DNA from: Paramarasmius palmivorus
Taxonomy: Eukaryota > Basidiomycota > Agaricomycetes > Agaricales > Marasmiaceae
Length of the DNA stretch: 64,000 nt
Direction: 5' to 3'
NCBI GenBank assembly: GCA_037176845.1
Contig: JAYKXP010000006.1
Span: 558,001-622,000 of the forward strand
Of the stretch, positions 10,479 to 21,315 are shown one piece after another. Positions within the stretch are counted from its first letter, which is position 1, and each line of letters opens with the position of its first letter. Both the position numbers and the translations under genes were made by a program. The notes beneath the pieces are model-generated. The model saw nothing but the letters and a program-made list of their open reading frames with translations. It had not been told where the DNA came from and ran no database searches.

Positions 10479-11354
10479 TCATTGGTCGACATTCATCACA
10501 TTCCTCAAGACATCATCGACGAAATGGTCAGCATGTTGTGCAAGTCTCTTCATTTCCTTGATTCGCCATTCTTGTTTCTCCGTACGCTCTTTGAGATCTG
10601 CATTCAATCTCTCTAAAGCCTCCTTCTCTGCTTGCAGTGTTCGGGTCTGATGTCGGCGTAATCCCCACGTTCGAGCAAGAACACGCGCTTCCCATTCAAT
10701 ACGCAGTACCGCCGACAATATTCTGCTATCACCTCCGTTGTACATGTCTGCCTCTACTGTGGAACTGGTGGTGGTACTGTCACCATAAATGGATCCGCAG
10801 TTCTGACCACAACTTTCGGCGGTACTGAACCAATCAGAGTCGGTGCTGGATGGGGTTGTGTGAGGTTGATGCTCAAATGTTGAACCATCGCGGGGAACGC
10901 CACGGAGCTGCGTTGGTGATGTCTGACCAAACATTGCAGCAATTCTTGCCAGCTGTTGCTCGGCTACTAGGGCACGCCTTTCCTTCTCCTGTACTTCTGC
11001 CTCTCTCTCGCTTATCTCATGGCGGAGACCAGCTCCTGCAGACAAGAGCTTCTCTAGCAAGTCCTCAAACCCCCGAGCGACGCTTGCTGCCTATAGGGAA
11101 TTCGTCAGTCATGCGTCTTTAAGGGCCAAAGAGAGGATCGAATCGAACCTTTTCATGGAATGATTCGTTGGTTCCCTGGCGCACCCCAGATGTATTGAGG
11201 TAGAACTGGATGCTGTCAAAATACAATATACTGGAGAACGAAGGATCCTTACCGCCTCCCGACGCAGAGCATCTTGCATCAGAACCGAGAATTCTTGAAA
11301 TGCCGCGAACACCGAGCTAGCCGATGTGAAGATCTCTTCCAGACTGCTGGACAT
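10479..11354 (-). CDS. Orphan coiled-coil protein, 246 residues
   Basis: Three exons on the minus strand (11253-11354, 11149-11175, 10479-11090) join in frame, the middle one being only 27 nt. The N terminus MSSSLEEIFTSAS is followed by a short helix. A charged heptad-rich region (ISEREAEVQEKE to LVAEQQLARIAAMFG), a Ser/Thr-rich linker and a second coiled-coil region (EKEALERLNADLKERTEKQ) follow. No known domain. The overall design, coiled coil plus low-complexity linker, resembles the gene at 18929-20015 but I see no direct sequence match. Function unknown. Confidence 0.55.
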
Positions 11355-11652
11355 CTTGTGTTTGAGTGAACGAAAATGGTTATGCTGGCCGTTCATTATA
11401 TATGCCAGCAAACCTTTGGTTGAAAGAAGTGCGAAAATGCCTTTCGCTGAAACAGACCAAAACCCTTGCCTCGTGCCCTATTCGGATGAATGCTACATCA
11501 TCTCACACTCTCATTTCTCTTTTGTATAAAGAAATCCCTCGCAACGCGGCTCGTCTTTTGCCTCATACACGGAAAGACCTTTTCATTCAGGCAAAGAGCA
11601 AGGACCCCTTAAATACCCTAGTTCGGTCACAGATCCATAGTTGAATATTGCT

Positions 11653-12393
11653 ATGAAACGCTCTCACTCTGTATCTCCTTCACCCTCACCAAGTCATGAT
11701 CAGTTGTCAAACACCAAACGTGCACGACTCGATACACCATACAAGTCAGAGGACTCACCGACAACTGATTTGCGCTTTCAAGAGGTGTCAGATAGTGTAT
11801 ACGAAGATTCAACCGAAGCCGACTCGGATTCCTCTACAGACGGCTACGATACAGATACCAGCGCATTTGAAGGTTCAACTCCAGTACGCGGCTACCTTCG
11901 CCCAATATCTGAGAGCTTCGTTCCTGGTTACTCGGTCACGGTGCCTGCCTTCCTTTCGGGGTATATCATATCACCAGAACTGAGGGTCATGAGCCTTGCT
12001 GTTTTTGTGACAATGTTCCGACAGCCGAATGGTTCAGGTATGTTCCTTCCAAGTCATTCGTTACTGCTGATTGACCTTCTACGATTAAGTTTGGATATCG
12101 GTTACTGGATCAGGAATGCCATTGCTAGTGGTGCCCGCCAAGCACGGCACAGTCGTGGAGGTAAATAGACATACTTTTCGCACCCTATCACGGTCCTTGC
12201 CTGACTTCATCATGGTCAGGACTTGGCAGAGTGGACTGTGCAGGCGCACTATCGAGAGGGAGTCAGGATCAAGAACCGCCATCCGAATACTCACATTCGT
12301 CTCGCATTTGAGACTGAACATTTCCGGGTATTTCAATCAGCAATGGAGGGCTGTTTTGCTTCCGTAGTTCCTCCAGACGATATGGTATTCTAA
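11653..12393 (+). CDS. Orphan protein, 209 residues, Ser/Asp-rich N terminus
   Basis: Exons 11653-12037, 12090-12160 and 12220-12393 join in frame. The first 75 residues are Ser-, Pro- and Asp-rich with a basic KRARLD patch that could be a nuclear signal. The rest is predicted globular: VPAFLSGYIISPELRV, then VWISVTGSGMPLLVVPAKHG, then a helix with DLAEWTVQAHYREGV and a C-terminal FETEHFRVF. No known domain recognised. It is transcribed divergently from the coiled-coil gene at 10479-11354, with about 300 bases between the start codons. Function unknown. Confidence 0.55.
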
Positions 12394-14458
12394 TCATGAA
12401 TTTTCTGTATTTATGTTACAACGTTTCGTATGTGTCTAGGGTCTTGCATAAATGACAACTGTATGATCTTGCTTTCGAACAAGCGTCCCTAATCCGCCGC
12501 AAATGCAGCTAACAGCGATCTGGATCTTGCCTTCCTTGCCCCGTACCCAATCTGGGTGTTCTTAGGTAAACCCGGTGCGCTTAATAGTTTTTGACCTAGG
12601 CGGATGCCGTCAAGTAGGGGTGGACCGTGGTGCTATAGCATAGGCTTTCGACATTCGTTTACTGTAATAGCCGTCGATCCTGTAAGATATAAAGGTGAGC
12701 CTTGGTCGATCAAGTGAGGTAGACGAGCATACCTTCACTTTCTACACGATGAGGTCCGAAGGATGATATAATACCACTCGAGGCTCTCTAGGTCGCGACG
12801 TCGTGAGTCTCGCGAGGACACTAACGGAGAGCGGTAGCCATGTGTCGCGAAAGAACCGTGGACAATGGTGAAGAAGCCAAGGACCTGGAATCTCCTGTGA
12901 GCATGCTTTGTGTGATTGGCGTGGTAACGAGCTGCCCTCATTTGCTAATTGATTCTAGCCTGTACAGCGGTGAATGCTACAGGAGGACGAGTTGATCAAC
13001 GGCAATTATTTGACGAAAGGTATCACGAACCTTAGATTGCAGACTTGAGTCGACAAGGTCATCACCCAATTCTCGATTATACTCATTGTCATCCTTTCTC
13101 GCCTCAACCCGAGCCATAAGAACTTGAATGGCAGCTAGAGGCCCAGGTCAGTTAATTGCTGAGACCGTAACCACCACGTACCGGAGGATACATCCCTCAG
13201 GTTTCCAGACCAGAAAACCCGATTGTTGACATCTGCAAGAAACTCGTGCAATACACTGGTGAACGATTGGAATGGCGGGAATGGCACTTTGAGGAAATGG
13301 GCCTAACGAACAAGCAAACGATGAGCGACAAAAATGGAGAAATAGAAACGCGGAACCTACATCTGGACTACGGATCAAATACAATAGTGCAGCCACCTCA
13401 CTCTCAGTACACTGCCCAGCGCACCAATGACACCATTGAACGAGCCTTTCCCCGTTGGGAACAGCTGAGTATAGACAAGGGGATGAGCGTTGCATTCAAG
13501 TTGTTGGAAAAAAAGCAATCACTCACAGCGCGAGTTTCCCGCCATCGGCCTTTCCTTCCCGTGGAAATGTGCTTGCAGTCGGGGAGAGCTGGACAGGTTG
13601 CTGAAGCCAAGCAGCAATTCGAGGTGGGGTGCAATGATATCGAGTTGTAATGAGCCCGTCGATAAGCATAGGTTGGAGAAAGAAACGTTGGAATGGAAAT
13701 TCAGCAGGAGGAGCGTCAAGGATCTGAGCGGATGAGGCGACCAAAGGGCTCGAGATTGATATGTCACCTGCATCTGCTAAGTAAGTAGCCTTCACCAACG
13801 AGCAGTGTGTAGAGCTCGCCGTTGACATCGGTGACGGGAAGGAAGAAAGCGATGACGTTGTTACTCTGGTCACGGCACGTGGGCTTGTCAGCCTAAACAC
13901 TCTTGCCCAGTGCCCACTACATTCAGAGTCGGCAACGGCGCGAAAGGTGAGTTTTCTGCCCTTGATATTGATGCTTTCTGAACATAAGTCCACTCTAGCA
14001 ATACAGAAACACGCTTTCATTTTTGACCGAGTACACAACCTCTCCCAACACTGTTTGCTTCAGCCCACGCAAACGATGAGGATCCACTCATGGATAGTCT
14101 GATTTCGGCCTTTGCACCCCAGAACTACTTCCTTTCAATTTCCCATCTTCGACACAACCTCCCATTTCAGGAACACATCCGAAGGAACTCAGCGTTACCG
14201 AACCTTGCAGCATTCAGGAACATACGGGGATGGTGCCTCGAGCCTGCAAGCACATTCAAATCAGTGGGATCTCTTGGGGATCTCATGACTCGTCTCGTGT
14301 CTTCTCACGTCTCGGCAAAATGTTGGCAATTAGATTTGTGAACAAGGTATGGAACTTCGAAACACATGGCGTGGTGTTTTTCTTTGCTTATTCTGACAGG
14401 TCAAAATGCGTTTAAAATGGCACCCTTCGAGTATACTCTTCATCATATCTTGCGAACA
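12394..14458. other. Two kilobases with no confident gene
   Basis: Several medium frames overlap here on both strands, for example 13523-14038 minus (171 aa) and 13246-13650 plus (134 aa). In a third minus frame about 13790-13890 a hydrophobic run reading NNVIAFFLPVTDVNGELY is seen, which could be an exon of a minus-strand gene. No combination of exons gave a coherent protein, so this may be an eroded gene. Confidence 0.35.
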
Positions 14459-15288
14459 ATGACCAGGAAGTCAGGTAGAAAAGCGACGGCCAAGAAAACA
14501 GGTAGAAAATCGACCGCCAAGAAGACAAATCAAGACTATGACGAAGATCTGGCTCCACCGCGAATGGATCCTCCAACATTACAACAGTACACAGCTGCAT
14601 ATCTCGTCGGTATGTAGCCCTTTACACTCAGTGCAAATTTAAAGAACTGAGCCAGAGTCGTACCTAGACCAACTTCGTAGCTCTCGTATCTTACTCGATA
14701 CGGGATATCAAAGGGGTGCTTCTATTGTCGCTTTCGAAGTACAAGGTCTTACAAGTTCCTTCCAGAATGGGTATGGTCTTTCAGCCAAAGAGACCGCTTC
14801 ATCGACTCCTTGAGAAGAGGTTATCCCGTAGGCTCTCTTGTCTTCGGTGAGTTTTTCTTGGTCGCATCAAAGAGCACGTGTACAATACACCTCCAGCGGT
14901 CTATTTGGACGAAACCACGAATTCTGAAACACGCATTTGTGTTGATGGAAAGCAAAGACTTCTATCATTGCTCTAGTAGGTTCCAAAACTTCTGGAGGAT
15001 ACCCCGTTACTCAATCATGTACACAGCTGGTCGGAAACTGCAAGTAACGTTCAGGTCAATGCTGTCACCTTGTCGTGTGAGGAGTACCGCAATTTATCGC
15101 CTGATTCACAGTGCAAGGTTTACCTAGTACGCGTTCATTTCTCATTGTTTAAGATGTCAATTGACTTTTCTTTTGCTTTTCTTCGTAGACCTGTAACATA
15201 CATTGACAAAGCTGTGGCCTCAGACGTGTACAACTACGAACAGTATCAATATCAAACGATTTCTGAATATCATCCCCGTCCTGAGTGA
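14459..15288 (+). CDS. DUF262/GmrSD N-terminal-like protein, short
   Basis: Exons 14459-14609, 14656-14715, 14766-14846, 14897-14975 and from 15027 on join in frame. The start is Lys-rich with two near-identical GRKATAKKT / GRKSTAKKT units. The core then reads GYQREWVWSFSQRDRFIDSL, RRGYPVGSLVF and VDGKQRLLSL, the hallmark of the DUF262 fold shared with the GmrS part of bacterial modification-dependent restriction enzymes, and then EEYRNLSP. The family's DGQQR motif is seen here as DGKQR. Basidiomycete DUF262 proteins are usually much longer; here the chain ends soon after the EYRNLSP motif, at a stop near 15286-15288, and the last splice is uncertain. It may be truncated or decaying. Activity in fungi is unknown. 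Confidence 0.6.
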
Positions 15289-15534
15289 ATGTTAGAGTCT
15301 GCTTATAACCATGCAGGCCTGTAGTGAGGGCTGTTGCTTGTATGCAACTTTTAAGGCTCCCGCGCCAAAATTAACACGACGATAGATCCTTCCATTCCCA
15401 TACGATCATGATATGTAGTAATACAAACAAAAAGCTGATTACAAAAGCCAATGTTACTCGGACATACTCGGATAGCAGAAGTCAGAGTTGTAGAGTAGCC
15501 TATGATCGAATCCGATTAGTGGTTACATAGTCAA

Positions 15535-16689
15535 TTACTTCGAACGACATACTGAAGAGATTGCATATTCCATCTCCTTCTGAAGGATCTCTTGGTACTT
15601 CGCAACCATAGATGAACAATCTAGGCGCTTGCATGAGAGACATCTCCAGCTCTCTTCAGATGGAAGGAGTGAGCAGATGCACGAAAACACAGCGGCCTGA
15701 AAAGGGTGGTCATCGCAGTGCTCAAGTGCGGATCTGTAAAGCATGTGTAGCCCACGTAGTGTCAGAGACACTGTTAAAGAGGTCTTTCCACAAGAATAGA
15801 GTAGTTGGGGTGCATCATTAGGCCACGAGAGAAACGAAGGGGTATGACTTTGCAATGTCTGGGAGGTTTGGAAATGATAACGTTGGAGCTCTATCAAATC
15901 CTTGGCCGTTCTCGTCGCCATTTCCGGAACAAAAGCAGTAACCAGGTATTCTAGCGGAATCCCCAAGACACGTTTAGGAGCTTTCTCCAATGCGTCACCC
16001 ACACTTGGAGCCCTGTCTCGCAGTGCCCAAAAGACTCGGATCGTATTGTGCCAAACTCTCTCGGCCACTTTCTCTTTGAGGGGACGATCTAAGAAAGCAT
16101 CCACAAAGGCCTTGTATTCCGCCGTCTTGGTCATCTGGTATTTGATCATGATATCTATAGCAGATATCATGTCGTCGAGCTGAGGAAAGAGGGGGATTGG
16201 GACCCCAGGCTGGAAGAGGCGGAGCACCTTCTCTAAATCCTCGCTACGCTCCACGACACGTATGACAGTAGGACCATGTTCAACGCGAGCTTCCACGGAA
16301 ATACCCGATACGATAAGCTGATCAGACGGAGTGGAATGATCGGCATGAAGGACATCGTCGAAGAGAGGTGAGATTGCTGTCAAGATGCTGCTAAACACCT
16401 TGAACTCGACCCCGTCAAATGATCGAAGTCGAAGGTCTGCTCGAGGGTTATCGAAGGGGGACGTTGCAGGTCGAGTGGCGATATCGTGGTTTGCTTCGGA
16501 AACTGGGTGGGGTGAAAAGCGATGATTATCGAAGGGAGACCCTGCCCGAATGACTATATCGTCGTTTGCTTCGGAAACTGGATAATAGGGTGTTCCTTCA
16601 GAAACTGGGTAGGGTGAAAAGCGATGTTTATTTGCGGAACGAGTCCGAGGGCTAAACAATCTGGAACGAAGAGAGTTTACAGCTGGCAT
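15535..16689 (-). CDS. BTB/POZ-domain protein with N-terminal repeats
   Basis: Single exon, 384 residues. Residues about 10-80 contain imperfect repeats built on HRFSP(Y/H)PVSEA and SPFDN. A BTB-type core follows with ADLRLRSFDGVEFKVFSSIL, SPLFDDVL and then a helix-rich part with LEKVLRLFQPGVP and DIMIKYQM, the pattern of the large agaric BTB family. The C terminus has Cys-rich CICSLLPSEESWRCLSCKRL. BTB proteins of this class are often thought to dimerise or to recruit cullin-3, but partners of the fungal expansions are not known. A palindrome typical of this region lies about 65 bases upstream. Confidence 0.75.
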   Translation of the reverse strand: MPAVNSLRSRLFSPRTRSANKHRFSPYPVSEGTPYYPVSEANDDIVIRAGSPFDNHRFSPHPVSEANHDIATRPATSPFDNPRADLRLRSFDGVEFKVFSSILTAISPLFDDVLHADHSTPSDQLIVSGISVEARVEHGPTVIRVVERSEDLEKVLRLFQPGVPIPLFPQLDDMISAIDIMIKYQMTKTAEYKAFVDAFLDRPLKEKVAERVWHNTIRVFWALRDRAPSVGDALEKAPKRVLGIPLEYLVTAFVPEMATRTAKDLIELQRYHFQTSQTLQSHTPSFLSWPNDAPQLLYSCGKTSLTVSLTLRGLHMLYRSALEHCDDHPFQAAVFSCICSLLPSEESWRCLSCKRLDCSSMVAKYQEILQKEMEYAISSVCRSK

Positions 16690-16753
16690 GCTTCTGGACT
16701 GAGGAATGGGTACTCACCATAATCGGACTCGTTTAAATCTATATCATAGCATT

Positions 16754-16767
16754 CTTTTGGCGAAAAG
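16754..16767. promoter_or_regulatory. CTTTTGGCGAAAAG palindrome upstream of the BTB gene
   Basis: Imperfect palindrome of the form CTTTTNNCGAAAAG about 65 bases upstream of the BTB start codon. See findings for the other members. Confidence 0.3.
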
Positions 16768-17093
16768 CACCAAAGATAACCATTCTCTTTGGGTTTCTTT
16801 CGCCAAATGACTCGAAACAATTCCCCGATTCCTTTAACCAAATCGCTTGAATGGAGCACAAGTCTGCAGTCGCTTCCATGCGGCGACTCGCTCAGCGACT
16901 CGCTCCAGCGCCTTCCTTTTATATAGAGTAGAGGTTTTTGCTGAAAGAGGAATAATTGGTCTGCGTCACATAGTGATAGTAGTAGTCACACTGCCGCAAG
17001 TTCCCGTGCTCTAGTCCTCTGATCCTCTGTAATTAAGGTATTGTCGGAGGTGGTTCAATTTATATTGTTTACGGCCATACAACGTTTACTGCA
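16768..17093. other. Intergenic region
   Basis: Region between the BTB gene and the 3' end of the next minus-strand gene. It must hold the BTB promoter. No other feature seen. Confidence 0.4.
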
Positions 17094-18531
17094 CTACATA
17101 GGCCACAACTCTTCGTAGTTCCATAGACAGAATTCTTGCCCAAGATGCATGATATCTTCGACTACCTTCTCTTTCTGCTCGGGAGTTCCTCCCTTCTGTA
17201 TCTTCCTGTATCGTGCAACCAGGGAGTGGGCTTCTGAGGAAAGCGCACTCAGATGATCTAAAAGCTGATCCAACAGGGGATACTGTTCCGAGTACAAGGC
17301 GTGAAATAACCAATCGTGCGCTGAAGGTGCCGATGGCTCTCTCCAATCGACACTGCGTGGAATCCAGATTTTCCCGGTGATTCTGTCCCAGCTAGATTCT
17401 GGATCATGAAGTTCCTGAGCCGGCGCAGATTACCATCGAAAAAACGGCTTACTTGTTAGTTCACATGAACTGAGAGATGGGCATGCTACGCCAAACAGGG
17501 TGACAATGTACAGGTCCCTGTCAAAATTGTAGGGATCGGATGATTTTGGAGAAAGCCATCGCAATGTCTTCAACCCTTCGAACCGTTTCAATGTATGTAC
17601 CACGACGTACATGATTTGCTGTTGAAAACGTTAGCATTGGAGGTTAAGACAGTCATGAATCAAACTGTTTATCTTACCGGACTTCGGAAGGCCACGAATT
17701 CTGTGACTAGACCGCCAGGATCACCTCGAATGATCAATTCCGTCAGTTGAGAGGACTGGCAGGACAGCAGCGTAAGGAAGCAGGTGAGACTGTGACTCTG
17801 GGTCGGGGCAGATGAGACGTCGACGCTCTCGAGACGTGGAAGAGAAGCAAAAAGCATATCTGTGACTGTGTCCACCGTGCCAGTAAGTGTTGTAAGCTGT
17901 TGAAAGTCCCCACGAAACAGCCATTCATTCTGTAACTGTGATATCCCGGTTGAATGAAGTGATAGGGAAGATAATATGTGTGAATGTCGGTTCACAAAGT
18001 CCGCGATGTTCGTCGTCACGGAACCACGGAATGTAAAACTGGATAACCTGGAGAAATGCGAAGTGGATAGTACTTGATCAAACATCGGTATGTTCAACTC
18101 CAAATGCACGAGGCTAGGAGCGATTCTGCGGAACACAACACCCGCCAGTCTGATCAGCGCTGCTCCAGGATGTTTGATGTCGCAAACACTGTGAATAAGT
18201 AATTGAATTAGCATTTTAGTCGGCATGAAAGAACGCGAATACTTACATGAGCAGGCGCCGCAACGATCTTGCAGCATTATCGTTGGTGCTAAGGGTCCTC
18301 AGGCATGAGATAAAGCTATGCGGCGAGTGTAGTGTAACGCTGCGATATAGAATCATGGTCGACACGTCCCTCAGCTGTTTAGAAACTTGGATGGTCTTCA
18401 ACAGAGCTGTCGGGGAAGCGAACTCCAGGGCGTTGTGCCACATTTCCGTCGGAATCTGGACTGTTCTGGATGAAAAGATGAACAAGTTATCTTCTAGGAG
18501 TAATCTTGTGAGCATACCTTGTCGAAGACAT
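17094..18531 (-). CDS. F-box-like leucine-rich protein, 404 residues
   Basis: Five exons on the minus strand: 18518-18531, 18247-18465, 17678-18188, 17453-17618 and 17094-17398; all joins keep frame. The start MSSTRTVQIPTEMWHNALEF and the following SKQLRDVSTMILYRSV fit the degenerate F-box-like region of agaric proteins (a conserved P at position 3 of the box and LYR-x-V at the end). The remainder has the irregular Leu-rich strands of LRR folds and ends in a charged helical segment about EDIMHLGQEF. Likely a substrate adaptor for SCF ubiquitin ligase by family analogy; target unknown. It is divergent from the gene at 18929, sharing a promoter region with repeats. Confidence 0.6.
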
Positions 18532-18664
18532 GGCTACGGAGAGGTGACTGTAGCCGGGGAATAAGCATCCTGCCTTTTAATCCTAGTATTAGCACCTCAC
18601 AGTAGAGAATTGCTCGAATTTTACCGATCAGCAGACACCCATCACTACGCGTGCTAAACGCCGC

Positions 18665-18790
18665 CTTCGAATCGAAGCAACGCCACTGACCCAATCGAAG
18701 CAGCATCGAAGCAGCGCCACTGATCATCAATACTCATTGCCGCCTTCGAATCGAAGCACACCATGATGCAAAAAACCCCGCCTTCGAATC
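18665..18790. repeat. Three CTTCGAATCGAAG-type palindromic repeats in a divergent promoter
   Basis: The palindrome CTTCGA-A-TCGAAG occurs at 18665-18677 and 18744-18756, each preceded by CCGC, and a partial third copy (CTTCGAATC) at 18782-18790. A further pair, ACGCCACTGA and GCGCCACTGA, lies between them. The block sits between the divergent genes at 17094-18531 and 18929-20015. It could be a regulator binding array or a minor satellite; sequence alone does not decide. Confidence 0.55.
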
Positions 18791-18830
18791 TGACATATGC
18801 CGAAACGTGTCTGATGGGGCTCTTTTGATT

Positions 18831-18844
18831 CTTTTACCGAAAAG
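18831..18844. promoter_or_regulatory. CTTTTACCGAAAAG palindrome upstream of 18929
   Basis: Member of the CTTTTNNCGAAAAG set, about 85 bases upstream of the start codon at 18929. Confidence 0.3.
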
Positions 18845-18928
18845 AAATACCATCCCTGGTGCACCTAACTTTTCCAGACCATATAAACGAACCCACCTAA
18901 GCCTGCAGTTTCAAGCACTCCCGTCGAC

Positions 18929-20015
18929 ATGTGTTCTCGGTGCGGCAGTATATTCATCAATCCTGACGATCCTCTGTCAGATTTGTGCAACGCATGCTCG
19001 TAAGATTACCGTTACCTTATCACAGCCAAGGTAGTACTGACTCGACTAGCTCCTATATCCCAGGTTTAGCTTCCCATGGGGGCGCTTTGACAACGAACGC
19101 TATGCAGGAACCACAGTCTATAGAATTTCATCCCTATGCCGAGGTCAACGTCGATCAAGCCTCGATCCTGCCCACCGCTGTCGAATCTCCTCATTCTGTC
19201 TCAAGCGTATCGTCTTCAACGCACGCTGAGACCATGCCAGATTATAGTGTTCCCAATTGCAACCTGCGAGTGAGTGACCAATGTTGAATGCCATGGATCA
19301 AAAGAAGATACTATTTCACAGACATTCTTCCCACTTTCAATGGGTCAGGAGCATCTTCATCGCGTGGGCTGGAGGGAAATTGTAAGTTTTTAAACGGGTG
19401 CTCACCAACGTCATGCTTATGTTCTGTTAGGCGACAGAGATAAATGCCAGTCTAGGCCGCATGTGTCTCCAATTTGAGGTTGCCAATCGAGATTGGCACT
19501 CGGAGATCTCACAGCTCGAGGCTCAGTTGGCTAGCCAGACGGCTAGAGCAGAGAGAGCGGAGATGTTAGTTTCCACTCTAGAAGCTGCTGAAACAGCAGA
19601 AAAGGCACTGGCAGCACTTTTGAAGGCATACGAAATGCTTCCGGTACAAGCGAAAGCTGAAGAGGAAGAGATCGAATCTGATGCCCAGGAAGACTATCGT
19701 CCAACGCAGCCTGAAGGTGTTTGGAGTTTCCTTCCAAAGTTCCTACGAGTGAAACCTTCGACGGTGAGCATCCTTTAGCCGCTAGCCCGTATTGCATTGA
19801 ATATGGTCCCCAGAGCTTTCCGGATAATAGCCGTAGTAAAACTACGAGTCGTCTAGGGAAAATGCAGGTAAAGCCGTAGATCAGTGCAGTGAAGGATTGA
19901 TACTCAGAGCCTTCGCCAGGAAAAACATACCAACAGACGTCGCAGTCACGCTAAGACCGCTATTTTAGGGCCAAAGTCTCCTAGCCTACAACGCAGAAGG
20001 AGGGTCTCGAAATAG
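18929..20015 (+). CDS. Orphan protein with N-terminal C-x2-C...C-x2-C motif and coiled coil
   Basis: Six exons (18929-18999, 19050-19269, 19322-19381, 19431-19763, 19814-19867, 19908-20015) join in frame to 281 residues. Residues 2-23 read C-x2-C-x14-C-x2-C with CNAC at the end, which resembles the zinc knuckle of GATA factors but is shorter in the loop and lacks the basic tail. A Ser-rich linker, a coiled coil rich in Ala and Glu (about residues 118-195) and a basic C terminus with RRRSHAK and RRRRVSK follow. It is probably nuclear. It is not a standard GATA factor; no named family recognised. Confidence 0.6.
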
Positions 20016-20660
20016 TTTAGGCAACTTCTCGATCAGCTTGTTGGTAGCATCGGTAGTGCTAATACAGCAACTCTGAGAAAATGTATGCACCCATACTTGA
20101 ATTAGAGGTTCCGTTTTGTCCGACTTGGAATGACGGTGATAGTGAGCGTCTGGCCAGGTATAGAGGGAATGAATATTCAAATCGTCCCCGAGTCGTAGCG
20201 TCGTCACTCCAGGAAATGCCTGTGAATCCTGAGGCCTGAGCATGGGCTTGATGGTCAAAGAGGAGTTGTTCAAGGCTAAGCGCTAAGGCTTGCGTCACCC
20301 CAACGTCACCCTGTCAAACTATAGAGGCACGTGTCGATTTTTCCGAGAACTCCGACTCGGAGAATTAACTTTTCTTTCCGATTCCTCATTCTATGCGTCT
20401 GGGTTCTTTCGGTCGAAGGTGTGTATCTGCCTCTCAATTGACTCAGCTTCGACGATATTTGGGGGCTGATTTCACAAATCCAGGCAATTACAATAATATT
20501 TCGGCGTTTTTACACTAAGCAGGGTCGAGTACAGAAAACTTTGGAAACAGAGCAAAACAACACAGCACACTCCTGCCATCTTCTGTTAATTGTAACCACT
20601 AGAAGGTGAAGGAGTGACAAGCCTCAGAATGCATATTCCTCCCAGCTCTCGCTACGGCCC
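20016..20660. other. Intergenic, with a possible LRR-gene remnant
   Basis: Minus frames at about 19986-20298 read like a broken piece of a leucine-rich F-box-type protein (ALALSLEQLLF, then LTIKPMLRPQDSQAFPGVTTL). No complete gene can be built, so a decayed fragment is the best reading. The rest shows nothing. Confidence 0.3.
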
Positions 20661-21193
20661 TTAGTCGCCTGTAGCTTGGCTTTGCTCATTGCCACTGCGA
20701 GGAAGGTACTCTCTGTACCATTTCAGAAGACTGTCGTAAGTCTCGGAATCGATTTTCAGTGTCTCCATTATCCGGTCTCTTCGAAAATCTTCTGACTTTG
20801 AGCATGTAGCCCGTATCTCTGTGCAATACAGACAAGAAACAGTAGTTGGGCTTCTTGCTGCTTTGCATGAAATCTCAAAGCGAGTGCAACGTTCACAGGC
20901 CTAGTAAACAAACGTTTAAATGCCGATTCAGGGCAACCAGACAGACATACCAATTTCGCGTTATTAGAGACCCACCCTAACACGAAAGCCTTTGGGCCTC
21001 TCAGACGAAAGTGTGCTTGAAAGAGAGATTTCAGTTCCTTTGGAGATTCACGACTGTGATTACCTTCCTCCACTGTGTCTATCTCCGCTACACCTAGCAT
21101 TGACGCCACTTCGTTCTCTTCACGTATATCTTCGGCGTCCAGCTGTCCTCCAAGGTCGGACGAAACTCTGTAGGGCTGCAAGTGGTTGGCCAT
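20661..21193 (-). CDS. Small protein with a C-x2-C-x6-C-x10-C-x2-C-x6-C motif
   Basis: Two exons (20951-21193 and 20661-20900) give 160 residues. Exon 2 carries CERC, six residues, C, ten residues, CLYC, six residues, C: the exact spacing of Zn(II)2Cys6 binuclear clusters. However the usual Arg/Lys-rich loop of Gal4-type DNA-binding clusters (CxxCRxxKxKC) is replaced by TRFEIS, so DNA binding is doubtful. No downstream activation or middle-homology domain is present. It may be an orphan zinc-binding protein of agarics. Frame continuity and the Cys spacing support the splice. Confidence 0.6.
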
Positions 21194-21315
21194 GAGTACG
21201 ATTGCGTTTCGACGGGGTTTATATTCGACCCAAAGGCTCTTTCAGTCTTTTGGTGTAATGACTTTTTCATTGGAGCTCCTGCCCTTTCAGCCCTTTCGGT
21301 TAAAGAATCCAAGGT

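Noticed and set aside
13523..14038. 171-codon minus-strand frame
   Set aside because: No domain, and a competing frame in the same DNA looks more protein-like; no coherent splice model was found.
19986..20298. Minus-strand LRR-like pieces next to the 18929 gene
   Set aside because: Too short and in different frames; overlaps the 3' end of the plus-strand gene. Treated as a possible remnant only.
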